This document shows, piece by piece, positions 1-5,695 of a stretch of DNA of 9,514 nt. This stretch comes from JANWKA01 sp035533815. GTDB lineage: Bacteria > Bacteroidota > Bacteroidia > Chitinophagales > Chitinophagaceae. The translations under genes and the position numbers were made by a program. The notes beneath the pieces were generated by a model. The model was not told where the DNA came from, did not search any database, and saw nothing but the letters and a program-made list of their open reading frames with translations. The DNA lies in NCBI GenBank assembly GCA_035533815.1, contig DATLTB010000076.1, positions 1-9,514 on the forward strand. Direction: 5' to 3'. Position 1 is the stretch's first letter. The number at the start of each line of letters is the position of its first letter.

Positions 1-1212
1 AATTGCTTTGCTTGCCTCATCTAAAATTTTGTTTTCAAAACTATCTAAATATATTTTAGTTGTTTTTTCGCTATCATGCCCCATTGCTTCACTTATTACA
101 GATGTTGCAATGCCACTTCTTTTTAAAATGGTTGCATAAGAATGTCTTGCAACATAGGTTGTTAGATTTTCTTTTATTCCTACAAGTTTAGCAATTTCTT
201 TTAAGTCACCATTAACAATTCTAAGCATTTTTTCTAGTCGGTTATTAATGCTACGTGGTGTTTTATATGAATAACTTAAAATAGGAAAGATGAAACTACT
301 ATCATTTTCGTAATAAAAATCTTTATACTGGTTTAAAATAATAACTGCTGGAGGTAGTAAAGCAATAGTGAAGTCTTCCTTTGTTTTCCGTCTCGTGTAT
401 TGGAGCCTATTATTCCTAATATTCTCCCATTTTATATAAGCCATGTCAATAAAATTGATACCTCGGTTATAGAAGCTAAAAAGAAAATAGTTTCGGGCAT
501 TTAATAAACGTGGATTGTCTTTAATTTCCAACTCAGCAATCTTTATAATCTCTTCCTTTGTAATTGCCCTTTTTTTAGTTTTTATACGTCTGAATTTCGT
601 GAAACTTATATCCCTAAATGGGTTAAAGTCATTTCTCACCACATTGTCTTTTCGAGCATAATTTATTAAGGTTTTTAATGTACGCATAAATACAAAAACC
701 GAATTCATTACTACCCCTCTTTCATAAAAAGCATCTTCATAATTTGAAAGAAAACTTGGAGTAATATCTGAAAAATCGAAGTCTTTACCTTTTTTAAAAG
801 TTAACAAACTATTTTTAGTAGCCTTAAAGACACTTGAATAGCCTAAACGATTAGTTCTTTCTAACCGTTCTACAACTTCATCAAAATATTGTATTACCTT
901 TTTTTTATTTACAGCTTCCTTTTGAAGTTTTAATTTTATTTCTTCAACTGAAATTTCCTTTTCATCATTGTCTAAGCCAAGTAATAATTTATTGGCTTCT
1001 AATTTTTTCTTTTCAATTTTAACCAGCAGCTCTTTGAATAAGGGATGTTTCCTTTTTGGCAAATTTGCTGCCCTGTCCCACCAATCAGTCGGGCAACTTT
1101 GTTGCAATGAAATATATTTTGTTTTCCTATCTTTTGTAACCCTCAACATAATCGGATGTTCTCCATTTTTGAGTGTTTTTGAGGTGAATAAGACAATTTT
1201 AATAGATGCCAT
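1..1212 (-). CDS. Tyrosine recombinase/integrase (3' end cut by window edge)
   Basis: The minus-strand frame runs from ATG at 1212 to the left edge with no stop, giving 404 residues; the family is usually only slightly longer, so only a short C-terminal tail is missing. Residues 1-80 resemble the N-terminal arm-binding region of Bacteroidota integrases, about 105-205 the SAM-like core-binding domain, and 215-400 the catalytic domain. Catalytic residues are Arg250 (YNRGINFIDM), Lys276 (RRKT), Arg356 (YVARHSYAT), His379 (MGHD) and the nucleophile Tyr388 (KIYLDSF). The position three before Arg356 is Tyr rather than His, as is common in this Bacteroidota group. It should catalyse integration and excision of the element on its left. 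An upstream ATG near 1232 is out of frame and stops at once, so 1212 is the start. A TAnnTTTG box lies 28 bp upstream. Confidence 0.93.
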   Translation of the reverse strand, partial: MASIKIVLFTSKTLKNGEHPIMLRVTKDRKTKYISLQQSCPTDWWDRAANLPKRKHPLFKELLVKIEKKKLEANKLLLGLDNDEKEISVEEIKLKLQKEAVNKKKVIQYFDEVVERLERTNRLGYSSVFKATKNSLLTFKKGKDFDFSDITPSFLSNYEDAFYERGVVMNSVFVFMRTLKTLINYARKDNVVRNDFNPFRDISFTKFRRIKTKKRAITKEEIIKIAELEIKDNPRLLNARNYFLFSFYNRGINFIDMAYIKWENIRNNRLQYTRRKTKEDFTIALLPPAVIILNQYKDFYYENDSSFIFPILSYSYKTPRSINNRLEKMLRIVNGDLKEIAKLVGIKENLTTYVARHSYATILKRSGIATSVISEAMGHDSEKTTKIYLDSFENKILDEASKAI

Positions 1213-1222
1213 TATTTTCCTG

Positions 1223-1241
1223 GTTTAAACATGGTTTAAAC
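1223..1241. repeat. Two GTTTAAAC palindromes 3 bp apart, possible integrase operator
   Basis: GTTTAAAC occurs at 1223-1230 and 1234-1241. Each copy is a perfect 8-bp palindrome and together they form a 19-bp dyad, also readable as a direct repeat of TGGTTTAAACA. They lie between the predicted -7 box and the integrase start, overlapping the expected transcription start. A protein binding there would block integrase transcription. The role as an operator, or as an accessory recombination site, is inference. Confidence 0.45.
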
Positions 1242-1248
1242 AAATCTA
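1241..1248 (-). promoter_or_regulatory. Predicted -7 box of the integrase promoter
   Basis: On the minus strand this reads TAGATTTG, a perfect match to the Bacteroidota -7 consensus TAnnTTTG, 28 bp before the integrase ATG. No clear TTTG is visible at the -33 position; the upstream DNA is simply T-rich. Transcription would start near 1234-1236, inside the paired GTTTAAAC palindromes. Confidence 0.5.
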
Positions 1249-1257
1249 ATAAAAAAG

Positions 1258-1341
1258 GATAAATAAGAAGAAAGAAAAGAAAGATAAATATCTATTGTAT
1301 ATTGATATTCAATATTTTAATAAGCATCAATAGATAAATAT
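1258..1341. repeat. GATAAATA repeats and inverted repeat, candidate integrase arm sites
   Basis: GATAAATA occurs in the same orientation at 1258-1265, 1283-1290 and 1333-1340, with start-to-start spacings of 25 and 50 bp. The last two share the longer AGATAAATAT (1282-1291 and 1332-1341). A 9-bp inverted repeat, TATCTATTG at 1289-1297 and CAATAGATA at 1328-1336, overlaps them. Tyrosine integrases with an N-terminal arm-binding domain use short direct repeats flanking the crossover site, so arm-type sites are a reasonable reading. The DNA is very AT-rich, so chance repeats are possible. With the neighbouring entries this accounts for the 304-bp gene-free stretch 1213-1516. Confidence 0.35.
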
Positions 1342-1352
1342 AATTAATGATT

Positions 1353-1371
1353 GTTTGCATGCCATGCAAAC
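1353..1371. other. 19-bp dyad, putative attachment-site core at the element junction
   Basis: GTTTGCATG and CATGCAAAC form 9-bp inverted arms around one central base. On the minus strand this is the anticodon stem-loop of tRNA-Ala: 5-bp stem, 7-base loop ATGGCAT, 5-bp stem, plus one flanking base pair. Inverted arms around a spacer of about 7 bases are what a tyrosine recombinase core site looks like, and anticodon loops are known integration sites. The tRNA resemblance stops here, so this is probably the crossover region. Its partner at the other end of the element is outside the window. Confidence 0.5.
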
Positions 1372-1397
1372 GCTCTAGCCAGCTGAGCTAAACCCCC
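1354..1397 (-). pseudogene. 5' half of tRNA-Ala(GGC), truncated after the anticodon arm
   Basis: Reading the minus strand from 1397, the order is acceptor 5' strand GGGGGTT, T8-A9, a D arm with stem GCTC/GAGC around loop AGCTGGCTA, one base, then anticodon stem TTTGC/GCAAA with loop ATGGCAT. Thirty-three is T and 34-36 are GGC, so the identity is alanine. The following bases (CAATCATTAATT) contain no variable loop, TTCGA T-loop or acceptor 3' strand, so this is only the first 44 nucleotides. The 5' side faces chromosomal DNA and the missing 3' side faces the integrase element. The gene was probably cut by integration. It could instead be an old tRNA fragment that was already partial. Confidence 0.75.
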
Positions 1398-1411
1398 ATT
1401 AATTTATAAGT

Positions 1412-1442
1412 GAAAGGAATTAAATACCCGATAATTTTCAAA
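1412..1442 (-). promoter_or_regulatory. Possible promoter of the tRNA-Ala gene
   Basis: On the minus strand TTTG (1442-1439) is followed after 19 bases by TTCCTTTC (1419-1412). This fits the Bacteroidota -33/-7 spacing and matches four of the six defined -7 positions. Transcription would start about 8-10 bases before the tRNA 5' end at 1397. A second, perfect box, TATATTTG (1471-1464), lies farther upstream with TTG 12 bases before it. Confidence 0.3.
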
Positions 1443-1504
1443 CTGATCTTCATGACAAACATGCAAATATATTATTTATCGGTCAATTCCATACTTGTCC
1501 TACA

Positions 1505-1512
1505 TATATTTG
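1505..1512 (+). promoter_or_regulatory. -7 box (TATATTTG) directly before the small membrane protein gene
   Basis: TATATTTG matches TAnnTTTG perfectly and ends four bases before the ATG at 1517. No TTTG is visible at a normal -33 distance. If used, the transcript would begin at or within a base or two of the start codon, i.e. leaderless. It is mirrored by CAAATATA at 1464-1471, so two boxes point in opposite directions from this intergenic region. Confidence 0.3.
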
Positions 1513-1516
1513 TTCC

Positions 1517-1699
1517 ATGAAAAAACTATGGGACCAGATCCTGCGGTATCTTTTCCTAAAGAAGAGGGATCCGAATGCACCTCATACAACCTATGTTAAA
1601 ATGATGCATGGGATGAACCGGATTTCCATCCTTCTTTTCCTGGTTTGCCTCCTTATTTTACTTTTCAGGCTTTTTCGTTCCTTGATTCTCCGTTTTTGA
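1517..1699 (+). CDS. Small single-pass membrane protein, Bacteroidota-type, unknown function
   Basis: The 60-residue product starts MKKLWDQILRYLF, has a basic loop KKRDPN (15-20), the motif MMHGMNRIS (29-37) and one hydrophobic segment at about 36-53, then a short basic tail. The RDPN and MHG-NRIS motifs recall a family of short Bacteroidota membrane proteins, possibly the one catalogued as DUF6728; that name is from memory and not checked. The positive-inside rule would put the N-terminus in the cytoplasm. The gene is the only likely plus-strand gene here, and its last 35 bp overlap the end of lpxB in convergent orientation. No function can be assigned. Confidence 0.65.
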   Translation: MKKLWDQILRYLFLKKRDPNAPHTTYVKMMHGMNRISILLFLVCLLILLFRLFRSLILRF

Positions 1700-2792
1700 G
1701 GTATAAAAAAATGGTTTCCGCTGCCAGATGAGAGGCATGGCCATCGCCGAGTTTGGTCCATAAAGCAGCAAAGTCTCTTTTCATTTCTTTTTTCCTCTCT
1801 TCATCCCCCAGGATAGCCTTTAGTTCCATTTTAAGCCGGGTTTCATTCAGATCACCCTGGATCAGTTCGCAGATCACCGGTTTATCCATAATCAGATTAA
1901 CCAGGGAAATGTATTTAATCCGGATCAGCCGACGCGCCGCCCAGTAATTGATCCAGCTGGTTTTATAACAAACCACTTCCGGCACCCCGAAAAGGGCTGT
2001 TTCCAGGGTGGCAGTTCCTGAAGTAACCAGGGCCGCCGAAGCCTGTTTTAAAATATCATAGGTCCGCCCCTTGAAATACCGGACCATTCCAAAATTCCGG
2101 ATAATGTTTTCAATAAATTGATCTTCCAGACCAGGGGCAAGGGCGATGATAAACTCGTAATCAGGAAAATGCTTCACCATGGTCAACATCACCGGAAGTT
2201 TCCTGAGCACTTCTTGTTTCCTGCTGCCGGGGAGCAGTGCGATCAGGGGTTTATCTCCTGGAATAACTGGCCCGGATGACTCCAGTTTACTGCGGACCAC
2301 TTCTACCAGGGGGTGGCCTACAAATTCCACATCAAATGCCCATTTTTTATAAAATTCCTGTTCAAAAGGCAGGATCACGAGCATTTTGTCCACGGATGCC
2401 TTAATGCTATCCACCCGGTTTTCCTTCCAGGCCCATACCTGGGGAGAAATATAGAATACAACCTTCAGTCCCTGTTTATGGGCCCAATTCGCCATCCTGA
2501 GGTTGAATCCGGGATAATCAATCAGGATCAGGACATCCGGTTTAAAGGTTTGGATATCCCCCTTGCAAAACCTGAAATTGGCCAGAATGGTATGAATATG
2601 CAACAGCACATCGGTGAGGCCCATGAAAGCCAGGTCACGGTAATTTTTTACTATTTCAGCACCCGCTCCGGCCATCAGTTCTCCCCCCCATCCCTGGATC
2701 ACAGCACCAGGATCCAGCCGGCGAAGTGCCCTGATGAGGTTGCTCCCATGCAAATCCCCGGAAGCCTCACCTGCAATGATGTAATACCTCAT
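1665..2792 (-). CDS. lpxB: Lipid-A-disaccharide synthase
   Basis: LpxB (glycosyltransferase family GT19) joins UDP-2,3-diacylglucosamine to lipid X, releasing UDP, to form the tetra-acylated disaccharide of lipid A at the inner face of the inner membrane. The 375-residue length is normal. Recognisable family motifs are GEASGD (8-13), DYPGFN (92-97), SPQVWAW (116-122), FVGHPL (157-162), LLPGSR (186-191) and SGTATLE (258-264), followed by the usual C-terminal region rich in aromatic and basic residues. Its ATG comes directly after the stop of the 3-TM protein gene (TAGATG), so the two are probably translationally coupled. It is the last gene of a surE-led cluster, and its 3' end overlaps the small plus-strand gene by 35 bp. 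I see no terminator hairpin after it. Confidence 0.97.
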   Translation of the reverse strand: MRYYIIAGEASGDLHGSNLIRALRRLDPGAVIQGWGGELMAGAGAEIVKNYRDLAFMGLTDVLLHIHTILANFRFCKGDIQTFKPDVLILIDYPGFNLRMANWAHKQGLKVVFYISPQVWAWKENRVDSIKASVDKMLVILPFEQEFYKKWAFDVEFVGHPLVEVVRSKLESSGPVIPGDKPLIALLPGSRKQEVLRKLPVMLTMVKHFPDYEFIIALAPGLEDQFIENIIRNFGMVRYFKGRTYDILKQASAALVTSGTATLETALFGVPEVVCYKTSWINYWAARRLIRIKYISLVNLIMDKPVICELIQGDLNETRLKMELKAILGDEERKKEMKRDFAALWTKLGDGHASHLAAETIFLYLKNGESRNEKA

Positions 2793-3107
2793 CTAGGTAA
2801 TTTTTAATACCACGATCACACAGCCATACAGGATCGTGGCTACCAGCAGTCCCCGGGCAGTCAGGTCCCTGCGAAATCTGAGCAGTACAAAGAAAAGCAC
2901 GGCATTCAAAATCAAACAAAGGCTCATCACGGCCGGGATGAGGTATTGGTTTGCGGTGATCAGATTGATGAAACTGGAAAAAGATTCTCCATGCGGTAAA
3001 AACTGGATGAGATAATATAAATATAAACCCAGCCAGGGGACAAGAATACCCAGGATCAAGCCCAGCCATGTGGTATCTTTTTTGAGTGCAGCACCTATTT
3101 TAGCCAT
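2793..3107 (-). CDS. Hypothetical 3-TM membrane protein between surE and lpxB
   Basis: This 104-residue protein has three hydrophobic segments, at about 13-36, 56-77 and 85-102, with basic residues after the second (RFRR, 77-80). I do not recognise a named family. The start overlaps the last 13 bp of surE and its stop abuts the lpxB start, so it is firmly embedded in the cluster. This frame is preferred over a rival minus-strand frame at 2767-3069, because that one encodes a non-membrane, Cys/His/Pro-rich product and would overlap lpxB. The place next to lpxB suggests an envelope-related job, but that is inference from position only. Confidence 0.8.
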   Translation of the reverse strand: MAKIGAALKKDTTWLGLILGILVPWLGLYLYYLIQFLPHGESFSSFINLITANQYLIPAVMSLCLILNAVLFFVLLRFRRDLTARGLLVATILYGCVIVVLKIT

Positions 3108-3907
3108 CCTTGCTTATTTAATTTCCATTCCTTTTCAATAGCTTGCTTCAACGCATAATGGGTCCAATCCATATTGACCGGTACCACGGAAACATAACCG
3201 TTGGCCAGGGCCCAAACATCGGTATCCTCTCCCTGGTCCAAATTCCTGAACTCCCCCGTGAGCCAGTAGTATTTCTTTCCTCCAGGATCCATTCTTTCAT
3301 CAAATTCCTCCACCCATTTCGCATTTGCCTGCCTGCAGACCCTGATCCCCTTAAGGCTGCGGGTTTGCAAGGAAGGTATATTGACATTGAAGAGTGCGCC
3401 GCCCGGTATATGATTATTCAACAAGCGCGCTGTAATTTGACGGGCAATAACCATTGATGCCCTGAAATCAGCATCAAACCGGTAATCCAGCAGGGAAAAT
3501 CCAATCGATGGAATGCCCTCAATGGCAGCCTCCATGGCTGCGCTCATGGTACCAGAATAAATGATGTTGATGGAGTGGTTAGCCCCATGGTTGATACCGC
3601 TGACACAAATATCCGGAGCTTTGCCCAGCACCTTGTCCTTGGCCAGCTTGACACAATCAACGGGGGTGCCCGAGCAGCGATAAGCTTCTATCTCCCCGAA
3701 GATATCCACAGGATCCAGTCGCAGTGGAATACCGATCGTGATTGCATGACCCATTCCTGACTGAGGGGTTTCAGGAGCCACCACAACCACTTTTCCCAGC
3801 GGGCTGACCGCTTTCACCAGGGCCCTGATCCCCGGTGCCGTTATCCCGTCATCATTGGTAACCAGTATTGTGCGTTGTAGCGGGGTCTTACCCTTTGGGG
3901 ATTTCAT
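3095..3907 (-). CDS. surE: SurE 5'/3'-nucleotidase
   Basis: SurE is a metal-dependent phosphatase that removes phosphate from nucleoside 5'- and 3'-monophosphates (and short polyphosphate) in the cytoplasm; it is linked to stationary-phase survival. The 270-residue protein has the metal-binding set in the expected order: Asp19-Asp20 in VTNDDG, Ser50 in APETPQSGMGH, and Asn106 in VSGINHGAN. The region SGTMSAAMEAAIEGIPSIGFS is also typical. No later Met precedes VTNDDG, so 3907 is the start; it gives a 12-residue leader (KSPKGKTPLQR) that is longer than usual. The stop lies inside the next gene (13-bp overlap). A TACCTTTG box sits five bases before the ATG. Confidence 0.96.
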   Translation of the reverse strand: MKSPKGKTPLQRTILVTNDDGITAPGIRALVKAVSPLGKVVVVAPETPQSGMGHAITIGIPLRLDPVDIFGEIEAYRCSGTPVDCVKLAKDKVLGKAPDICVSGINHGANHSINIIYSGTMSAAMEAAIEGIPSIGFSLLDYRFDADFRASMVIARQITARLLNNHIPGGALFNVNIPSLQTRSLKGIRVCRQANAKWVEEFDERMDPGGKKYYWLTGEFRNLDQGEDTDVWALANGYVSVVPVNMDWTHYALKQAIEKEWKLNKQGWLK

Positions 3908-3912
3908 CCGGG

Positions 3913-3935
3913 CAAAGGTAATGGAGAACCTTCAA
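3913..3935 (-). promoter_or_regulatory. Predicted promoter of the surE cluster
   Basis: On the minus strand TACCTTTG (3920-3913) fits the -7 consensus exactly, and TTG (3935-3933) lies 12 bases upstream. The box ends five bases before the surE ATG, so the transcript would have almost no leader. No TTTG is seen at the standard distance. The 35-bp gap to the ABC permease gene shows no hairpin, so read-through from the ABC operon is also possible. Confidence 0.4.
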
Positions 3936-3942
3936 TGGATAC

Positions 3943-4743
3943 TTACAGGTCAGCTTTTCGCATCTGCCTGACAGTGATAAACACAAACAGGAGGATATAT
4001 ATTAATGCCAGGACAAAATAAATGTACGGATTGGTATTGTCCGGTTTAAGGCCTGGTATGGCTCGCAAAAGGGGACTGGGAATCAGGTGATTGGTAGTTT
4101 CCAGGGGAAGGAATTTTCCATAGGGACCGATAAAATGATTGATGAGGACGAAGATCACTTTCTCCAGAATAAGCGCATAAAGGAAAAATAATCCTATGGC
4201 GAGCCCGGCCCGTTTAAACAGGATACCGAATAAAAAAGCTACGGATAAATAGGCCAGGGATTGTACGAAAAAAAACCAGATCATCCGGCTGCTTTCCAGG
4301 ATATCCGAAAGATACAACTGGTCGGCGGTAAGCAGGCCAAAAGTGAGGGCGGTTAATATCAGGCAGAGGGTGGCAATGAGGGCAAAAATTACCACCATGG
4401 ACCATTTGGCAGTGATGAACTGCATCCTGTTCCACCCATCAATGATATTCTGCCGGTGTGTCCGGAATACAAATTCATTGGTGATCAATGTAATGACAAG
4501 CATACCCAGCAGCACCAGGGTAAAACTTCCCAGCCAAGCTGCGCTCTGCCAGATATCCGGAAACTGAAAATAATGCCGGGCATTAAGCAGTCTGCGTCCC
4601 TGCCTGGGTATCTGTGTCTGCAGATAATAAAATATATAACTGGCTCCGGGAAATGAAAAAACAAATAATCCCATCAGGACCCAGAAGGTCCGGTATTTCC
4701 TTATTTTCAACCATTCTATCCGAAGCAGATTTCCCATGGTCAT
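3943..4743 (-). CDS. ABC-2 type transporter permease (BcrB/NatB-like)
   Basis: This 266-residue polytopic protein is the membrane half of an ABC exporter. Hydrophobic segments lie at about 20-41, 69-88, 115-139, 155-176, 180-203 and 241-258: six helices, as usual for ABC-2 permeases. A basic amphipathic start (LLRIEWLKIRKYRTFW) precedes helix 1, and the stretch NEFVFRTHRQNIIDG after helix 2 is the typical coupling region of this group (compare NEYRYGT/RQN motifs). Its start overlaps the ATPase stop as ATGA (4740-4743); a second ATG two codons on is also possible. The substrate cannot be read from sequence. Relatives export peptides such as bacitracin or lantibiotics, or ions. Confidence 0.88.
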   Translation of the reverse strand: MTMGNLLRIEWLKIRKYRTFWVLMGLFVFSFPGASYIFYYLQTQIPRQGRRLLNARHYFQFPDIWQSAAWLGSFTLVLLGMLVITLITNEFVFRTHRQNIIDGWNRMQFITAKWSMVVIFALIATLCLILTALTFGLLTADQLYLSDILESSRMIWFFFVQSLAYLSVAFLFGILFKRAGLAIGLFFLYALILEKVIFVLINHFIGPYGKFLPLETTNHLIPSPLLRAIPGLKPDNTNPYIYFVLALIYILLFVFITVRQMRKADL

Positions 4744-5642
4744 CGGATTTTGGGGGAGCTGATGAGTTCGATGAATTTGGATTCCAGGCTTCTTTTCCGG
4801 ATCCTGAGCTGGGTAAGCACCACTCCCCTAGAAAAACAATATTGGTTCACCTCACCCGGAGAAATACCTGATGTAAATCCGGCTGTTAACAGGTTCCCGG
4901 ATTCTTTGAGGGATCCGAGACCCGGATAATCCTGCATCACCTCTTTGAGCTTACCTAAATCTGCTGCCCCGATGTCCAGCAGGTCTTCATTGACCAGCAC
5001 TTCATCCACAGGTCCATCAGCCAGCAGTTCACCTGTTTTGAGGATGGCCACATGGGTGCACACTTTTTCCACTTCATCCAGCAGGTGACTGGCCATAATA
5101 ATGGTCTTCCCTTCCTGGGCCAACTGACGGATCAGTTCCCTGATCTCAGCAATTCCCACCGGATCCAGTCCGTTGGTCGGTTCATCCAGCACCAGCACGG
5201 AGGGGTCCCCGATCAGGGACGCAGCAATGGCCAGTCGCTGCTTCATCCCGAGGGAATAAGTGTTGAACCGGGAATTCCTCCTTTGCGTGAGCCCCACTAT
5301 TTCCAGGACTTTATCGATATCCCCGAACCCTTTCTCTTTAATCCGGGAAGCGATTACCAGGTTATCTTTCCCAGATAGATAATGATAGAAATTAGGGGTT
5401 TCCAGCAGGGTCCCGATGCGGCGGCGCTGTATTTCAGTGGGCCATTCCCCAAAAAGCCGGAAACTTCCTGAAGTAGGAACCAGGATATCCATGACAATAC
5501 TCAGCAAGGTGGTTTTACCACTTCCATTAGGCCCCAATATGCCGAAAACAGATCCTTCGGGTACTTCAAAGGAGACCAGATTGAGGGCCCGGATGGATCC
5601 GTAATTTTTTGAAATACCCTGCAAAGTCAACACTGGCGGCAT
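4740..5642 (-). CDS. ABC transporter ATP-binding protein (BcrA-like)
   Basis: The 300-residue protein powers the permease encoded directly downstream. It shows Walker A GPNGSGKTT (37-45), signature SLGMKQR (130-136), Walker B VLVLDEP (149-155), the D-loop NGLDP (157-161) and the switch His186 (MASHLLDE). Where most ABC ATPases have the Q-loop Gln, this one has Glu81 in LLETPNFY, a feature of the BcrA/lantibiotic-immunity type. The last 80 residues form a C-terminal extension that is common in this group. A TATCTTTG box lies 24 bp upstream, so this gene probably heads its own operon. A role in export or self-protection is inference. Confidence 0.92.
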   Translation of the reverse strand: MPPVLTLQGISKNYGSIRALNLVSFEVPEGSVFGILGPNGSGKTTLLSIVMDILVPTSGSFRLFGEWPTEIQRRRIGTLLETPNFYHYLSGKDNLVIASRIKEKGFGDIDKVLEIVGLTQRRNSRFNTYSLGMKQRLAIAASLIGDPSVLVLDEPTNGLDPVGIAEIRELIRQLAQEGKTIIMASHLLDEVEKVCTHVAILKTGELLADGPVDEVLVNEDLLDIGAADLGKLKEVMQDYPGLGSLKESGNLLTAGFTSGISPGEVNQYCFSRGVVLTQLRIRKRSLESKFIELISSPKIR

Positions 5643-5666
5643 ACCTGATCAGTTATTTTTGGGCCT

Positions 5667-5695
5667 CAAAGATAGGGGGAACTATGCAAATTTGC
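5667..5695 (-). promoter_or_regulatory. Predicted promoter and palindrome before the ABC operon
   Basis: On the minus strand TATCTTTG (5674-5667) matches the -7 consensus exactly, giving a start near 5661 and a leader of about 18 bases. Twelve bases upstream begins GCAAATTTGC (5686-5695), a perfect 10-bp palindrome that contains TTTG and touches the stop codon of the metalloprotease gene. The palindrome sits where a regulator could block or assist RNA polymerase. Its function is inference. Confidence 0.45.

Larger units (their letters stand above)
1..1371. mobile_element. Right end of an integrated element with tyrosine integrase
   Basis: This stretch is much richer in A+T than the rest of the window and carries an integrase transcribed leftwards into the element. 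Its right boundary falls on a 19-bp dyad that coincides with the anticodon arm of a broken tRNA-Ala gene. That combination (integrase next to a tRNA, with a base-composition step at the junction) is the usual sign of an integrative element or prophage. Only the right end is visible; the cargo and left attachment site lie beyond the window, so phage, integrative conjugative element and smaller island cannot be told apart. The boundary at 1353-1371 is inferred from where tRNA sequence stops, not from a matched attL/attR pair. Confidence 0.7.

Noticed and set aside
968..1228. 86-codon plus-strand frame opposite the integrase start
   Set aside because: It is antisense to the integrase N-terminus, which is supported by a full set of catalytic residues over 404 codons.
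1223..1241. GTTTAAAC pair as a CRISPR-like or tandem repeat array
   Set aside because: There are only two units with a 3-bp gap and no spacers.
1285..1345. Rho-independent terminator in the inverted repeats upstream of the integrase
   Set aside because: The stems are almost purely A+T with long loops, so they would not form a stable terminator; they are better read as protein-binding repeats.
1354..1397. tRNA interrupted by a group I or group II intron
   Set aside because: The interruption follows the anticodon stem rather than lying in the loop, no 3' exon is found, and the adjacent DNA encodes an integrase instead of intron RNA structure.
2313..2807. 164-codon plus-strand open frame antisense to lpxB
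   Set aside because: It is the shadow of a well-conserved gene and has no family-like motif.
2767..3069. 100-codon minus-strand frame overlapping the 3-TM gene and lpxB
   Set aside because: The alternative frame (2793-3107) gives a coherent three-helix membrane protein with tight spacing to both neighbours; this one does not.
3908..3942. Terminator between the ABC permease gene and surE
   Set aside because: The 35-bp gap contains no stable hairpin and no T-run.
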